DNA of 64,000 nucleotides from NCBI GenBank assembly GCA_017470735.1, contig JAFUYB010000022.1:62001-126000 (forward strand), in the 5' to 3' direction. Numbering within the stretch: position 1 is the stretch's first letter; every line of letters begins with the position of its first letter. This document shows, one piece after another, positions 1 to 8,561 of the stretch. The notes under the pieces were generated by a model, which was not told the origin of the DNA, made no database searches, and saw only the letters and a list, made by a program, of their open reading frames with translations. The DNA comes from Lachnospiraceae bacterium (GTDB lineage Bacteria > Bacillota > Clostridia > Lachnospirales > Lachnospiraceae). A program made the translations under genes and the position numbers.

Positions 1-679
<679 letters not shown>

Positions 680-691
680 TTACTGCCTACC

Positions 692-879
692 GATTTGCCA
701 TATTGCTTATGTTGATTTCCGGCACTCAGACCACTCCAATGAGCTAATCGTCAACTCCGACATCAATGCTTTGGAAAATATTCCCTTGCGGTCATATTTT
801 AAACCATTGTGTCTGCGTAGACGCTGGATCTCATTTCCGTATCGCTTAACGGAATTCAACATAAGCAATACGGCAAATC
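692..879. repeat. 188-bp element bounded by 30-bp imperfect inverted repeats, between grpE and dnaK
   Basis: The arms at 692-721 and 850-879 are inverted copies of each other that match at 28 of 30 positions by my alignment. They are separated by 128 bp. The element fills most of the gap between the grpE stop and the dnaK ribosome-binding site, and a 51-codon ORF starts in one arm and stops in the other. This architecture resembles a miniature inverted-repeat element or a large RNA hairpin that could separate grpE and dnaK expression. No target-site duplication is obvious. The repeat itself is directly visible; its nature is inference. Confidence 0.75.
707..862 (-). CDS. Small ORF inside the inverted-repeat element (51 aa, unknown)
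   Basis: An ATG-to-TAA ORF of 51 residues, beginning MLNSVKRYGNEIQRLRR and ending EWSECRKST. Its start codon lies in the upstream arm of the inverted repeat and its stop codon in the downstream arm. The product would be basic, with a helix-like arginine-rich N-terminal half, no membrane segment and one cysteine. It is in the same frame as grpE, so the frame continues straight past the grpE stop codon, with 19 codons between that stop and the ATG. I do not recognise a family. There is no convincing Shine-Dalgarno site before the ATG. It may be a decayed or chance ORF in a repeat, or a real peptide carried by the element. Confidence 0.35.
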   Translation of the reverse strand: MLNSVKRYGNEIQRLRRHNGLKYDRKGIFSKALMSELTISSLEWSECRKST

Positions 880-919
880 TATCTACTTCTCTTAAATCTT
901 TACCAAAACCTAATTGTCC

Positions 920-1639
920 CTAATTGGCAACCTTCACCATACTGTGTCTCACCACTCCATCGTGGTAGGTATATCCTTTTTGGAGCACCTCGACGATCTC
1001 ATTTTCACCGTATTGGTCGTCGTCGATGTGCATCACGGCATTGTGGATTTCGGGATCAAACTCTTTGCCGATCGCTTCGATCTCCTTGACGCCCGCATCG
1101 GTCAAAGCAGTCATCAGCTGCTTGTAGACCATCTTCATGCCATCCGCGAACGGATCTTCCTCTCCCTCGGGCAAGCCGTCAAGTCCGCGCTCAAAGTTGT
1201 CCACCACCGGAAGTATCTTTTCAAGCATCGACCGCGCGCCCATGTCGTACATCTGCGACTTTTCTTTTTCGGAGCGCTTGCGGAAATTCTCAAATTCCGC
1301 CATCTGCCGCTTGACGCGGTCCTGCAGATCCGCGATCTGCCCGTCCTTCTTATCTTTCTTAAAGAAGCCATACGCCTTTGCCGCTTTCGCTGCCTTGCTA
1401 TCGGCTCCATTTTGCTTTGCGTCCTCTCCCGGCTGCTCAGACTCATCCTCTGCTTCATCCGCATCGTAAGAAGCCTCGTCGCCGTCAGCTTCCGCTTCGC
1501 CTTCCGTGTCTTCTGTTTCTTCGGAAAACTCCTCCTCTGCTTCTCCTGCGGAAGCGGTCTCTTCCGGTTCCTCCGCTGCAGCCTCCCCGGAAAGCTCCTG
1601 CTCGTTTTCTTCTTGTATTGCTTCAAAATTCTCTGTCAA
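920..1639 (-). CDS. grpE: Nucleotide exchange factor GrpE
   Basis: Homodimeric cytoplasmic cofactor that releases ADP from DnaK. The 239-residue product has a long acidic low-complexity N-terminal region (about residues 5-75, rich in Glu, Ala and Asp). A dimerising coiled coil follows (about 95-150), then the C-terminal beta domain with the family motif GKEFDPEIHNAVMHID and the ending VVRHSMVKVAN. It lies 17 bp downstream of hrcA in the CIRCE-controlled heat-shock operon and upstream of dnaK. The acidic N-terminus is longer than in E. coli GrpE, but such tails are common in Clostridia. The stop codon is followed by the inverted-repeat element rather than directly by dnaK. Confidence 0.97.
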   Translation of the reverse strand: MTENFEAIQEENEQELSGEAAAEEPEETASAGEAEEEFSEETEDTEGEAEADGDEASYDADEAEDESEQPGEDAKQNGADSKAAKAAKAYGFFKKDKKDGQIADLQDRVKRQMAEFENFRKRSEKEKSQMYDMGARSMLEKILPVVDNFERGLDGLPEGEEDPFADGMKMVYKQLMTALTDAGVKEIEAIGKEFDPEIHNAVMHIDDDQYGENEIVEVLQKGYTYHDGVVRHSMVKVAN

Positions 1640-1656
1640 AATATGTCACCCTCTCA

Positions 1657-2691
1657 CTATGTATTCTTTTTCAAAACATTGTCCAGCTCCCGCTTTAAAT
1701 GTTTGAGATTGCTCATCACATTTTTATAATCCATACGCTTCGGACCGATGATGCCGATCGTCCCGCGCACTCCCTCGCCAAGCTCGTAGGTCGCTGTCAC
1801 GACCGAACAATCCCGCATCGTCTGGATGTGCGACTCATCCCCGATGTACACCTGGATGCCGGTGCCCGTCTCATCCGACTGCGCGTCGGACAAAAGCTCC
1901 TTTAGCGCATCCTTTTCCTCCAAAGTCGAGATAAAATCGCTCGCCCGCTGGGAATCGGAAAGCTCCGGATACTTGAAAATATTCGTCGTCCCGCTCGTGT
2001 AGATCTCCAGCTCCTCATCCTGCTCGATCGTATCCGCCACGGTTGCGAGCACTTCCTCGATGATGCCTTCGAATTCGCCCGCCTGCCCTTTCATCCGCGT
2101 GATCAGCGACAGGTTGATATCGTGGACGGTCAGACCGTTGAGATTGGTATTCAAAAGCATATTGAGCTTTAACAGCTCTTCATTGTCCAATGGCTCGGGC
2201 AGCTCGATCATCTTGTTTTTGACCAGATTGCCGTCCATCACCACGACAGAAAGGATGTGGTCTTCGTCGACCGCCGAAAGCTGGACGAACTTGACCCGCG
2301 TCCCCTGCACCACCGGAGCGGAAATCACTGACGCGTACTGCGTATTGGTCGCCAGCGTCTTTACCACCTGCCGGAGTACCTTTTCCATCTTTTCGGTCTT
2401 TTCGAGCATCAGCTCCTTGAACTCCTCGACCTCGGCGTCCTTCTGCTCGATCAGATGATCGACATAGAAACGATAGCCCTTGTCGGAAGGAATCCTGCCC
2501 GCCGAAGTATGGGGCTGGATGATGTAGCCCAGATCTTCGAGATCGGACATCTCATTGCGGATCGTCGCCGAACTCAAATGCAGATCCGAGCTCTTGGAAA
2601 TCGTCCGCGACCCGACCGGCTCGCCCGTATCCAGATAGGTCTGGATCACAGCGTTTAATATCTTGACCTTCCTCTCATCCAATTCTTCCAT
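1657..2691 (-). CDS. hrcA: Heat-inducible transcription repressor HrcA
   Basis: Repressor of class I heat-shock genes; it binds the CIRCE inverted repeat. The 344-residue product has an N-terminal winged helix-turn-helix (about residues 1-75, including SSATIRNEMSDLEDLGYI and HTSAGRIPSDKGYRFYVD), then the GAF-like and dimerisation regions. The ATG at 2689-2691 was chosen because the protein then starts MEELDERKVKILNAV, as the family does. The longer in-frame extension to 2784 would run through the CIRCE operator and is unlikely to be translated. It is the first gene of the operon, with a perfect CIRCE and a sigma-A promoter directly upstream, so it should be autoregulated. Confidence 0.97.
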   Translation of the reverse strand: MEELDERKVKILNAVIQTYLDTGEPVGSRTISKSSDLHLSSATIRNEMSDLEDLGYIIQPHTSAGRIPSDKGYRFYVDHLIEQKDAEVEEFKELMLEKTEKMEKVLRQVVKTLATNTQYASVISAPVVQGTRVKFVQLSAVDEDHILSVVVMDGNLVKNKMIELPEPLDNEELLKLNMLLNTNLNGLTVHDINLSLITRMKGQAGEFEGIIEEVLATVADTIEQDEELEIYTSGTTNIFKYPELSDSQRASDFISTLEEKDALKELLSDAQSDETGTGIQVYIGDESHIQTMRDCSVVTATYELGEGVRGTIGIIGPKRMDYKNVMSNLKHLKRELDNVLKKNT

Positions 2692-2770
2692 GCGATGCCA
2701 TCCTCTTGGTGGGTTCCCGGCGGCTTTCCAAATGCTTGGAACAGCTTGCCGGTCTGCCTCTTTTGGTTTG

Positions 2771-2797
2771 TTAGCACTCAACAAGACGGAGTGCTAA
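2771..2797 (-). promoter_or_regulatory. CIRCE operator (HrcA binding site)
   Basis: TTAGCACTC, nine bases, then GAGTGCTAA: a perfect match to the consensus CIRCE inverted repeat. It lies 80 bp before the hrcA start codon and just downstream of the -10 hexamer, where HrcA binding would block transcription of hrcA-grpE-dnaK. Confidence 0.98.
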
Positions 2798-2811
2798 TAT
2801 ATCCAAAAGAT

Positions 2812-2840
2812 AATTTAGCACCCCGCACCCGATTTGTCAA
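2812..2840 (-). promoter_or_regulatory. Sigma-A promoter of hrcA-grpE-dnaK
   Basis: On the minus strand there is a perfect -35 TTGACA (2835-2840), a 17-base spacer and a -10 TAAATT (2812-2817). The start site would fall at the edge of the CIRCE element, the expected arrangement for HrcA control. Confidence 0.85.
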
Positions 2841-2884
2841 CCATTATTTTATTTTTTTTGAAAAAACGGAAAAAACCGAAGCTG

Positions 2885-4063
2885 TCAATCCAAAAGAAAT
2901 TCCGCCAGAACACGGTTTGACAGATCCATCCCCTGCTCGGTCAGACGGACGCGCCCGCCATCAAGCGAAAGCATCCCTTCATTCCGCAGCTGTTCCATTG
3001 TTTCCTTATAATATGTGTCGATAGACTGGCCGAATGTCTGCTCAAAGCCCACTCTTGAGATGCCGTCCGTCATCCGAAGCCCCAGATACATGTATTCCGC
3101 CACCTCATCCTTCCGGCTCAGCTCATCCACGCCCGCCCAGACCGGCGACTCGCCCGATCCATCCTCTGAAAGCAGGCTGCATTGGTACAGATAGGAATCC
3201 ATGTCACGTTCGTTGGCATACCTCGTGTGCCCAAGCAGTGAAGCCGCGCCCAGTCCCACACCTAAATACGGCACCCTCGTCCAATAGCCGACATTGTGCC
3301 GGCAGACAAGACCGTCCTTGGCAAAATTCGAAATCTCATACCGCAAAAAACCATGCTCTTTTAGCACCTGCTCCGTCAGCTTGGTCAGCTGATATGCCGT
3401 ATCATCATCGGGAAGCTCCTCAGTTGCCATCCCCGCATGCTGACGGACCGCGTCAAACTTATAGCGCTCGTAAAACGGCGTCCCCTTTTCAATCATCAGG
3501 GCATAGGCGGAAATATGCTCCGGACGCAGGCCGATAACCTGCTGCAATGTAAAATACAGCTTCTGAGGAGTCTGCCCCGGCAATCCGGTCATTATGTCAA
3601 TGTTGATGTTGTAGATCCCGGCTTTCCTGGCGTTCTCATAGGTACGCAGGAAACGGTCAAAATTGTGTATCCGCCCAAGCAGCGCAAGCTCGTCATCATT
3701 GGCGGACTGCAGGCCGATCGACAGACGGTTCAGCCCCCATCTGCGGTACGAAGCAAATGCCGCCGCGGAAACTGTCCCCGGATTGCATTCCATCGAGATC
3801 TCAGCTTCCTTTTCCACCGCAAAGCTTGCGTGCACGGTCTGCATGACCGCATCCAAAAGCTCTGTTTCCAGCCAGCTTGGCGTCCCGCCCCCGATGAAGA
3901 TCGTCTCTATGCGCTCACCGGCAAGCTTTTTCCCGAAAAAAGCGATTTCCCTGCACAACGCCTTAGTATAAGCCCGCCGGACATCCAGATCATACGGTGC
4001 CGACAGAAAGTCACAGTAATCGCATTTTTTCATGCAGAATGGGATGTGTATGTACAGCTCCAT
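2885..4063 (-). CDS. hemW: Radical SAM heme chaperone HemW (oxygen-independent coproporphyrinogen oxidase-like)
   Basis: A HemN-family radical SAM protein now regarded as a heme chaperone rather than a coproporphyrinogen oxidase. The cluster motif CMKKCDYCDF near the N-terminus (C10, C14, C17) binds the [4Fe-4S] cluster used with S-adenosylmethionine. The SAM motif IGGGTPSW follows, and the C-terminal HemN domain is present. The 392-residue length fits HemW. Its ATG overlaps the lepA stop codon by one base (TAATG), which implies translational coupling. The lepA-hemW-hrcA-grpE-dnaK order is common in Firmicutes. The ribosome-coupled neighbour gives no extra information on substrate. Confidence 0.93.
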   Translation of the reverse strand: MELYIHIPFCMKKCDYCDFLSAPYDLDVRRAYTKALCREIAFFGKKLAGERIETIFIGGGTPSWLETELLDAVMQTVHASFAVEKEAEISMECNPGTVSAAAFASYRRWGLNRLSIGLQSANDDELALLGRIHNFDRFLRTYENARKAGIYNINIDIMTGLPGQTPQKLYFTLQQVIGLRPEHISAYALMIEKGTPFYERYKFDAVRQHAGMATEELPDDDTAYQLTKLTEQVLKEHGFLRYEISNFAKDGLVCRHNVGYWTRVPYLGVGLGAASLLGHTRYANERDMDSYLYQCSLLSEDGSGESPVWAGVDELSRKDEVAEYMYLGLRMTDGISRVGFEQTFGQSIDTYYKETMEQLRNEGMLSLDGGRVRLTEQGMDLSNRVLAEFLLD

Positions 4064-5868
4064 TATGATTCATCCAGCTTCAAGACGCTCATGAATGCCT
4101 CCTGCGGTATGTCTACATTGCCGACCTGGCGCATCCGCTTCTTGCCTTCCTTCTGTTTCTCCAGCAGCTTCTTCTTGCGCGTGATGTCACCACCGTAGCA
4201 TTTGGCCAGGACATCCTTGCGCACTGCCTTGACGGTCTCCCGCGCGATGACCTTGGAACCGATCGCCGCCTGGATCGGGATCTCAAACAGATGACGGGGT
4301 ATCTCCTTTTTCAGCTTCTCGCACATCTTTCTGCCGCGGTCGTAAGCGGTGTCCTTGAAGACAATGAATGACAGCGCGTCCACAGGCTCTTTGTTGATCA
4401 AAATGTCCAGCTTGACCAGCTCGCTCCGCTCGTAGCCCGACAGCTCGTAATCAAACGACGCGTATCCTCTGGACCGGGATTTTAACGCGTCAAAGAAATC
4501 ATAAATAATCTCATTCAGCGGCAGGACATATTTTAACAGCGCCCGCGTCTCTTCCATATATTCCATCAACACATAGCGCCCGCGCCGCTCCTGGCACAGA
4601 TCCATGATCGCCCCGATAAAGTCGCTCGTCACCATGATCTCGGCATCGACGACAGGCTCTTCCATATACTCGATCTCCGACGGATCCGGCAGATTGGACG
4701 GATTGGTCAGTTCGAGCATGCTCCCGTCCGTCTTGTACACGCGGTAGACAACGCCCGGCGCCGTCGTCACAAGGTCAAGCTGGTACTCCCGCTCCAGCCG
4801 CTCCTGGATCACATCCAGATGCAGCAGACCCAAAAATCCGCAGCGGAATCCGAACCCCAAGGCCACCGAGGTCTCCGGCTCGTACTGGAGTGCCGCGTCA
4901 TTCAACTGTAATTTTTCCAAAGCGTCCTTTAAATCGGGATATTTCGCGCCATCCGCCGGATACAGACCGCAGTAGACCATCGGATTGACCTTTTTGTAGC
5001 CCGGCAGCGGTTCACTGACCGGCTCTTTCGCATGGGTGATCGTATCCCCGACCTGCGTATCGCGGACATTTTTGATGCTCGCCGTCATATAGCCGACCAT
5101 GCCTGCCGCAAGCTCTTCGCAGGCGATAAACTGCCCTGCCCCAAAATAACCGACCTCGACGACCTCGAATTTCGCCCCGGTCGCCATCATCAGCACCTCG
5201 TCCCCCGCGCGCAGCCGTCCGTCCCGCACACGGCAGAACACGATCACGCCGCGGTAGGAATCGTAAAGCGAATCAAAAATCAGCGCGGAAAGCGGCGCAT
5301 CCACATCCCCTGCCGGCGCAGGCAGCTTTGTAATGATCTGCTCTAAGACTTCACCGACATTTTCTCCGGTCTTTGCCGAAATACGGGGCGCATCCATCGC
5401 CTCAATCCCGATCACATTTTCGATCTCATCCGCGACACGGTCCGGATCCGCGCTCGGCAGATCGATCTTGTTGATCACCGGAAGCACCTCCAGATCGTGA
5501 TCGATCGCTAAATAGACATTGGCAAGGGTCTGTGCCTCGATCCCCTGCGCCGCGTCCACGATCAGTACCGCACCGTCACAGGCGGCAAGCGCCCGTGATA
5601 CCTCATAATTGAAATCCACATGTCCCGGCGTGTCGATCAAATTCAGCACATATTCCCCGCCGTCCTTTGCCTGATAGATCAGCCGGACCGCCTGGGATTT
5701 GATCGTGATCCCGCGCTCCCGCTCAAGCTCCATATTGTCCAGCACCTGCGCCTGCATCTCCCGCTCGGTCAAAAGTCCCGTCATCTCAATGATCCGGTCC
5801 GCCAATGTCGATTTTCCGTGGTCAATATGCGCGATAATGCAAAAATTGCGGATGTGTGATTGGTCCAT
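4063..5868 (-). CDS. lepA: Elongation factor 4 / ribosome back-translocase LepA
   Basis: Translational GTPase that acts on stalled or mistranslocated ribosomes. The G motifs are intact: AHIDHGKST (G1), RGITIK (G2), [12 protein letters not shown] (G3) and NKIDLPSAD (G4). Domain II and the LepA-specific C-terminal domain with its basic end follow. The ATG at 5866-5868 ([20 protein letters not shown]) gives 601 residues, the usual family length, and has an AAGGAAA site upstream. An alternative ATG at 5884-5886 would add six residues. The gene is translationally coupled to hemW. Upstream lie an extended -10 promoter and the divergent tRNA-Pro gene. Confidence 0.96.
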   Translation of the reverse strand: MDQSHIRNFCIIAHIDHGKSTLADRIIEMTGLLTEREMQAQVLDNMELERERGITIKSQAVRLIYQAKDGGEYVLNLIDTPGHVDFNYEVSRALAACDGAVLIVDAAQGIEAQTLANVYLAIDHDLEVLPVINKIDLPSADPDRVADEIENVIGIEAMDAPRISAKTGENVGEVLEQIITKLPAPAGDVDAPLSALIFDSLYDSYRGVIVFCRVRDGRLRAGDEVLMMATGAKFEVVEVGYFGAGQFIACEELAAGMVGYMTASIKNVRDTQVGDTITHAKEPVSEPLPGYKKVNPMVYCGLYPADGAKYPDLKDALEKLQLNDAALQYEPETSVALGFGFRCGFLGLLHLDVIQERLEREYQLDLVTTAPGVVYRVYKTDGSMLELTNPSNLPDPSEIEYMEEPVVDAEIMVTSDFIGAIMDLCQERRGRYVLMEYMEETRALLKYVLPLNEIIYDFFDALKSRSRGYASFDYELSGYERSELVKLDILINKEPVDALSFIVFKDTAYDRGRKMCEKLKKEIPRHLFEIPIQAAIGSKVIARETVKAVRKDVLAKCYGGDITRKKKLLEKQKEGKKRMRQVGNVDIPQEAFMSVLKLDES

Positions 5869-5931
5869 ATTTCTGTTTCCTTCCATTGCAAAGCCGCCAT
5901 TTTCCCAATGCTGTGTGAAAACAACGCTAAC

Positions 5932-5940
5932 ATCATACCA
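5932..5940 (-). promoter_or_regulatory. lepA: Candidate extended -10 promoter of lepA
   Basis: TGGTATGAT on the minus strand fits an extended -10 element (TGn followed by a near-consensus -10). There is no good -35 at 17 bp. It lies 64 bp before the chosen lepA start and is inferred from sequence alone. Confidence 0.5.
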
Positions 5941-5949
5941 TAAATCATA

Positions 5950-5978
5950 TTGCAAGTGGAAGAAAAATGTGTTAATAT
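5950..5978 (+). promoter_or_regulatory. Promoter of tRNA-Pro
   Basis: Plus-strand -35 TTGCAA (5950-5955), a 17-base spacer and -10 TAATAT (5973-5978). This places the start site a few bases before the mature tRNA 5' end at 5993. Confidence 0.6.
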
Positions 5979-5992
5979 TTGCTTCGGTACAT

Positions 5993-6066
5993 CGGCGTGT
6001 GGCTCAGTTTGGTAGAGCACTTCGTTAGGGACGAAGGGGCCGCAGGTTCAAATCCTGTCACGCCGA
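5993..6066 (+). tRNA. tRNA-Pro (anticodon AGG)
   Basis: A full cloverleaf of 74 nt. The acceptor stem CGGCGTG pairs with CACGCCG, with discriminator A. The D arm, the anticodon arm CTTCG-TTAGGGA-CGAAG and a T arm with TTCAAAT follow. The seven-base loop places AGG at positions 34-36, so the anticodon pairs with CCU, and the 5' CGG is typical of proline tRNAs. CCA is not encoded; a run of T follows directly. It is the only clear gene on the plus strand. The A at wobble position 34 is unusual in bacteria. Confidence 0.93.
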
Positions 6067-6189
6067 TTTTTTTCTTTTCATCGAAGCTGAACAATCGGCT
6101 CAATATCTTTCCCACACGGTATTATCGTCACGAATCAAAACTGCCGGAACGGAGCGAGCTCATTTTTTTATCAAGCATCGCATGGGATT

Positions 6190-6203
6190 TTTCGTGCACG
6201 AAA
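6190..6203. repeat. 14-bp perfect palindrome downstream of cbiC
   Basis: TTTCGTGCACGAAA lies in the otherwise featureless gap between tRNA-Pro and the cbiC stop codon (6067-6230). It may be a weak hairpin at the end of the cob transcript or an operator. There is no clear T-run, so I do not call a terminator. Confidence 0.35.
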
Positions 6204-6230
6204 TGTCCGTACGCATTTCTGTATCGAGGG

Positions 6231-6851
6231 TCATAGCGCCATCCCCAAAAGCGCGTTTATGATTGCCGCCGCGATGTTGCTGCCGCCCTTTCTTCCGCGG
6301 TTGACAATATAAGGGATCCCGTCTCCCATAATGATCTCTTTTGCGGACTTTACATTGACAAACCCGACCGGCACGCCGACCACCATTGCCGGACGGTAGC
6401 TGCCCTTTTGCACCATTTCATGCAAAGATAACAGAGCCGTCGGCGCGTTTCCGATCGCGAAAACAACCGGTCCCGCAAGCTCTGCCGCCCGCTCCATCGA
6501 GACAAAGGCGCGGGTGGTCTCCCGCTCTTTTGCCTCTTTTGCCACAGACTCATCCGCCATAAAGCAGACCGCCTTCCCGCCGAATCCGGCAAGCTGTCCG
6601 CTGCGGATGCCTGCAAGCGCCATATTCGTGTCTGTCACGACCGTCGCGCCATTCCTCAGCAGGTCAACCGCCGTATCGATGACGCCGTCCGAAAAAGCCA
6701 GCGTGTCCGCATACGAAAAATCAGCGCTGGTGTGGATACAGCGCATAATAACCGGAGCCGTCCTTTCGGACAGCTCCTTTCCCATTTCTTTCAGCTCGTT
6801 TTGAATAATGGAAAAACTTTTTTGTTCAATGTCCTGTGGTTTCATTCGCAT
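6231..6851 (-). CDS. cbiC: Precorrin-8X / cobalt-precorrin-8 methylmutase CbiC
   Basis: Moves the C-11 methyl group to C-12 to give hydrogenobyrinate or cobyrinate during corrin ring synthesis. The 206-residue product shows the conserved VIMRCIHTSADF region with the catalytic histidine, then TDTNMALAGI, and the glycine-rich PVGFVNVKSAKEI and GRKGGSNIAAAIINALL regions typical of CbiC/CobH. The start ATG has GGGAAACGA before it. It lies at the 3' end of the cobamide gene run, separated from the other cob genes by a lactate-permease-family gene. No terminator hairpin with a T-run is visible after it. Confidence 0.93.
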   Translation of the reverse strand: MRMKPQDIEQKSFSIIQNELKEMGKELSERTAPVIMRCIHTSADFSYADTLAFSDGVIDTAVDLLRNGATVVTDTNMALAGIRSGQLAGFGGKAVCFMADESVAKEAKERETTRAFVSMERAAELAGPVVFAIGNAPTALLSLHEMVQKGSYRPAMVVGVPVGFVNVKSAKEIIMGDGIPYIVNRGRKGGSNIAAAIINALLGMAL

Positions 6852-6927
6852 TCGTTTCCCAGCATACCATCACGGAAAAAGCCGGACGGCTCCCGCTCTG
6901 CCATGCGGCCGCCCGATTCATATTGCA

Positions 6928-8457
6928 TTACGCCCCGATAAAACAGATCACTCCTGCGATCGCCACATACAGGGCAAAGAATTTCACTGCCCGTCCGAGC
7001 GCCTCGCTCTCCTTGCCGACAAGCCCCGCGGCTCCGGTGCCGATCGCGATACCCTGCGGCGAGATCATCTTTCCGATTCCCGCTCCCGCCACATTTGCCG
7101 CGGCTATCCACGGCGCATTCAGTCCCAGCGACTCTGCCGTCTGCACCTGGAGCGGCCCGAACAATACGCAGGTCGATGTCCCCGACCCGGTCACGAATCC
7201 GCCCAATCCTCCGATCAGCGGTGAGATCAGCGGGAATGCGCGTCCGGTCGCCGCCACAAGGAATTTTGCGATATCCAGTGTCATACCGCTGTAGCCCATG
7301 ATCTTTGCGACCGACATCACCGAACAGATCGTAAGGATCGTATTGCGGTAATTGTACAGCGTCGAGCACAATACAGATAACATCTTTCCGAATGACGCGC
7401 CCTGTATCGCCCCGCCGATAAAGCCCGCCAGAAAAATCATAATGCCCGGACAGCCCAGCCAGTTGAAGGTCAGCGAGCCCGGATTCTCCCCCTGATAAAC
7501 CGAAATGACCGTCGTCACCTTTGCGAGCGCATCGTGAACCATCGGGAACAGATTCGATGTAAACAGCAGCAAAATGAAGATCAGAATAAACGGTGACCAG
7601 GCGATGACGCCCTCTTTTGCGTTGATCGACAGCCTGCTTCCCTCCTGCGCGATCTCATACTGCGGATCCGCCTCTTTATTGAAAATGCGCGTCGCCCCGA
7701 TAATGCATGCCATCGAGATGATCGAGCCGATGATGTTCGGAAGCTCCGGACCGACAAAGGTCGCGACGATGAATTGCGGAACCAAAAAGGAAACCGATGC
7801 GATCAGTGTCAGCGGGATCATTCCCTTTAAGGCTTTGATACTGCCGCCGACGATCATCACCATAAAAAACGGCGACAGAAATGTCAGCAGCGCCTGCAGA
7901 CCGGACGCGTCACTTGCCACAGTAAGCACCTGATCCGTCAGTCCCGTCACGGAACAGAGCGTCTGCGTCGGCACGCCGACCGAACCGAAGCAGGTCGGTG
8001 TCGAATTGACGACCAAACAGGAAACCACGGAGGCAACGGGATTTAGTCCCGCCCCGACCATCATCGATGCCGGAATGGCGACAGCCGTACCAAAGCCCGC
8101 CATCCCCTCCATGAAGTTGCCGAAGCCCCAGCCGATCAGCAGGGCAAGCACACGGGAATCCGAGGAAATGCTTCCAAGCATCTGCTTGATCTTTTCCATC
8201 GCCCCGGTCTCCACGGTCAGATTGTAGGTAAACAAGGCGGAAATGATGACCAGACAGATCGGCCACAAGCCGTTTAATATTCCTTCGACCACCGCGCTCG
8301 CCGCGAACAGCGGAGCGAGCTTCCACACACCGACGCCGAGCACCAGCGTCAGCGCGAGCGTCAGCACGCAGGCAATATGCCCCTTCATTTTCAAAACCGA
8401 CAATGCGATGATCAGCCAGATGATCGGCAGCATTGCAATGACAAAATTCACTACCAT
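6928..8457 (-). CDS. L-lactate permease family transporter (LctP/LldP)
   Basis: A 509-residue integral membrane protein with about a dozen hydrophobic segments. It carries the hallmark LctP-family sequences GNFMEGMAGFGTAVAIPAS and NSTPTCFGSVGVPTQTL, plus the C-terminal SPQGIAIGTGAAG region. Family members import L-lactate or glycolate with protons. A good ribosome-binding site (AGAGGAG) precedes the ATG. It lies between cbiB (104 bp upstream) and cbiC (76 bp downstream) on the same strand, an odd place for a lactate transporter. The real substrate is not shown by sequence; lactate is the family default. Confidence 0.88.
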   Translation of the reverse strand: MVVNFVIAMLPIIWLIIALSVLKMKGHIACVLTLALTLVLGVGVWKLAPLFAASAVVEGILNGLWPICLVIISALFTYNLTVETGAMEKIKQMLGSISSDSRVLALLIGWGFGNFMEGMAGFGTAVAIPASMMVGAGLNPVASVVSCLVVNSTPTCFGSVGVPTQTLCSVTGLTDQVLTVASDASGLQALLTFLSPFFMVMIVGGSIKALKGMIPLTLIASVSFLVPQFIVATFVGPELPNIIGSIISMACIIGATRIFNKEADPQYEIAQEGSRLSINAKEGVIAWSPFILIFILLLFTSNLFPMVHDALAKVTTVISVYQGENPGSLTFNWLGCPGIMIFLAGFIGGAIQGASFGKMLSVLCSTLYNYRNTILTICSVMSVAKIMGYSGMTLDIAKFLVAATGRAFPLISPLIGGLGGFVTGSGTSTCVLFGPLQVQTAESLGLNAPWIAAANVAGAGIGKMISPQGIAIGTGAAGLVGKESEALGRAVKFFALYVAIAGVICFIGA

Positions 8458-8561
8458 GGCAGGTTTCTCCTCTGATTTTGATGATAAAATCCATCTCCGG
8501 ACTCATGGCTTGGCTGAACCTTAATTCATGCCCGTCCGGCCGATGAACGGCTTTATCAATT

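Noticed and set aside
6067-6230. tRNA-adjacent integration site or mobile element after tRNA-Pro
   Set aside because: No integrase, no repeated tRNA 3' end and no foreign genes are visible; only a palindrome and a T-run.
8458-8561. Terminator between cbiB and the lactate permease gene
   Set aside because: There is GC-rich partial pairing (around GCCGTTCATCGGC) but no stable stem followed by T-run, so transcription may continue.
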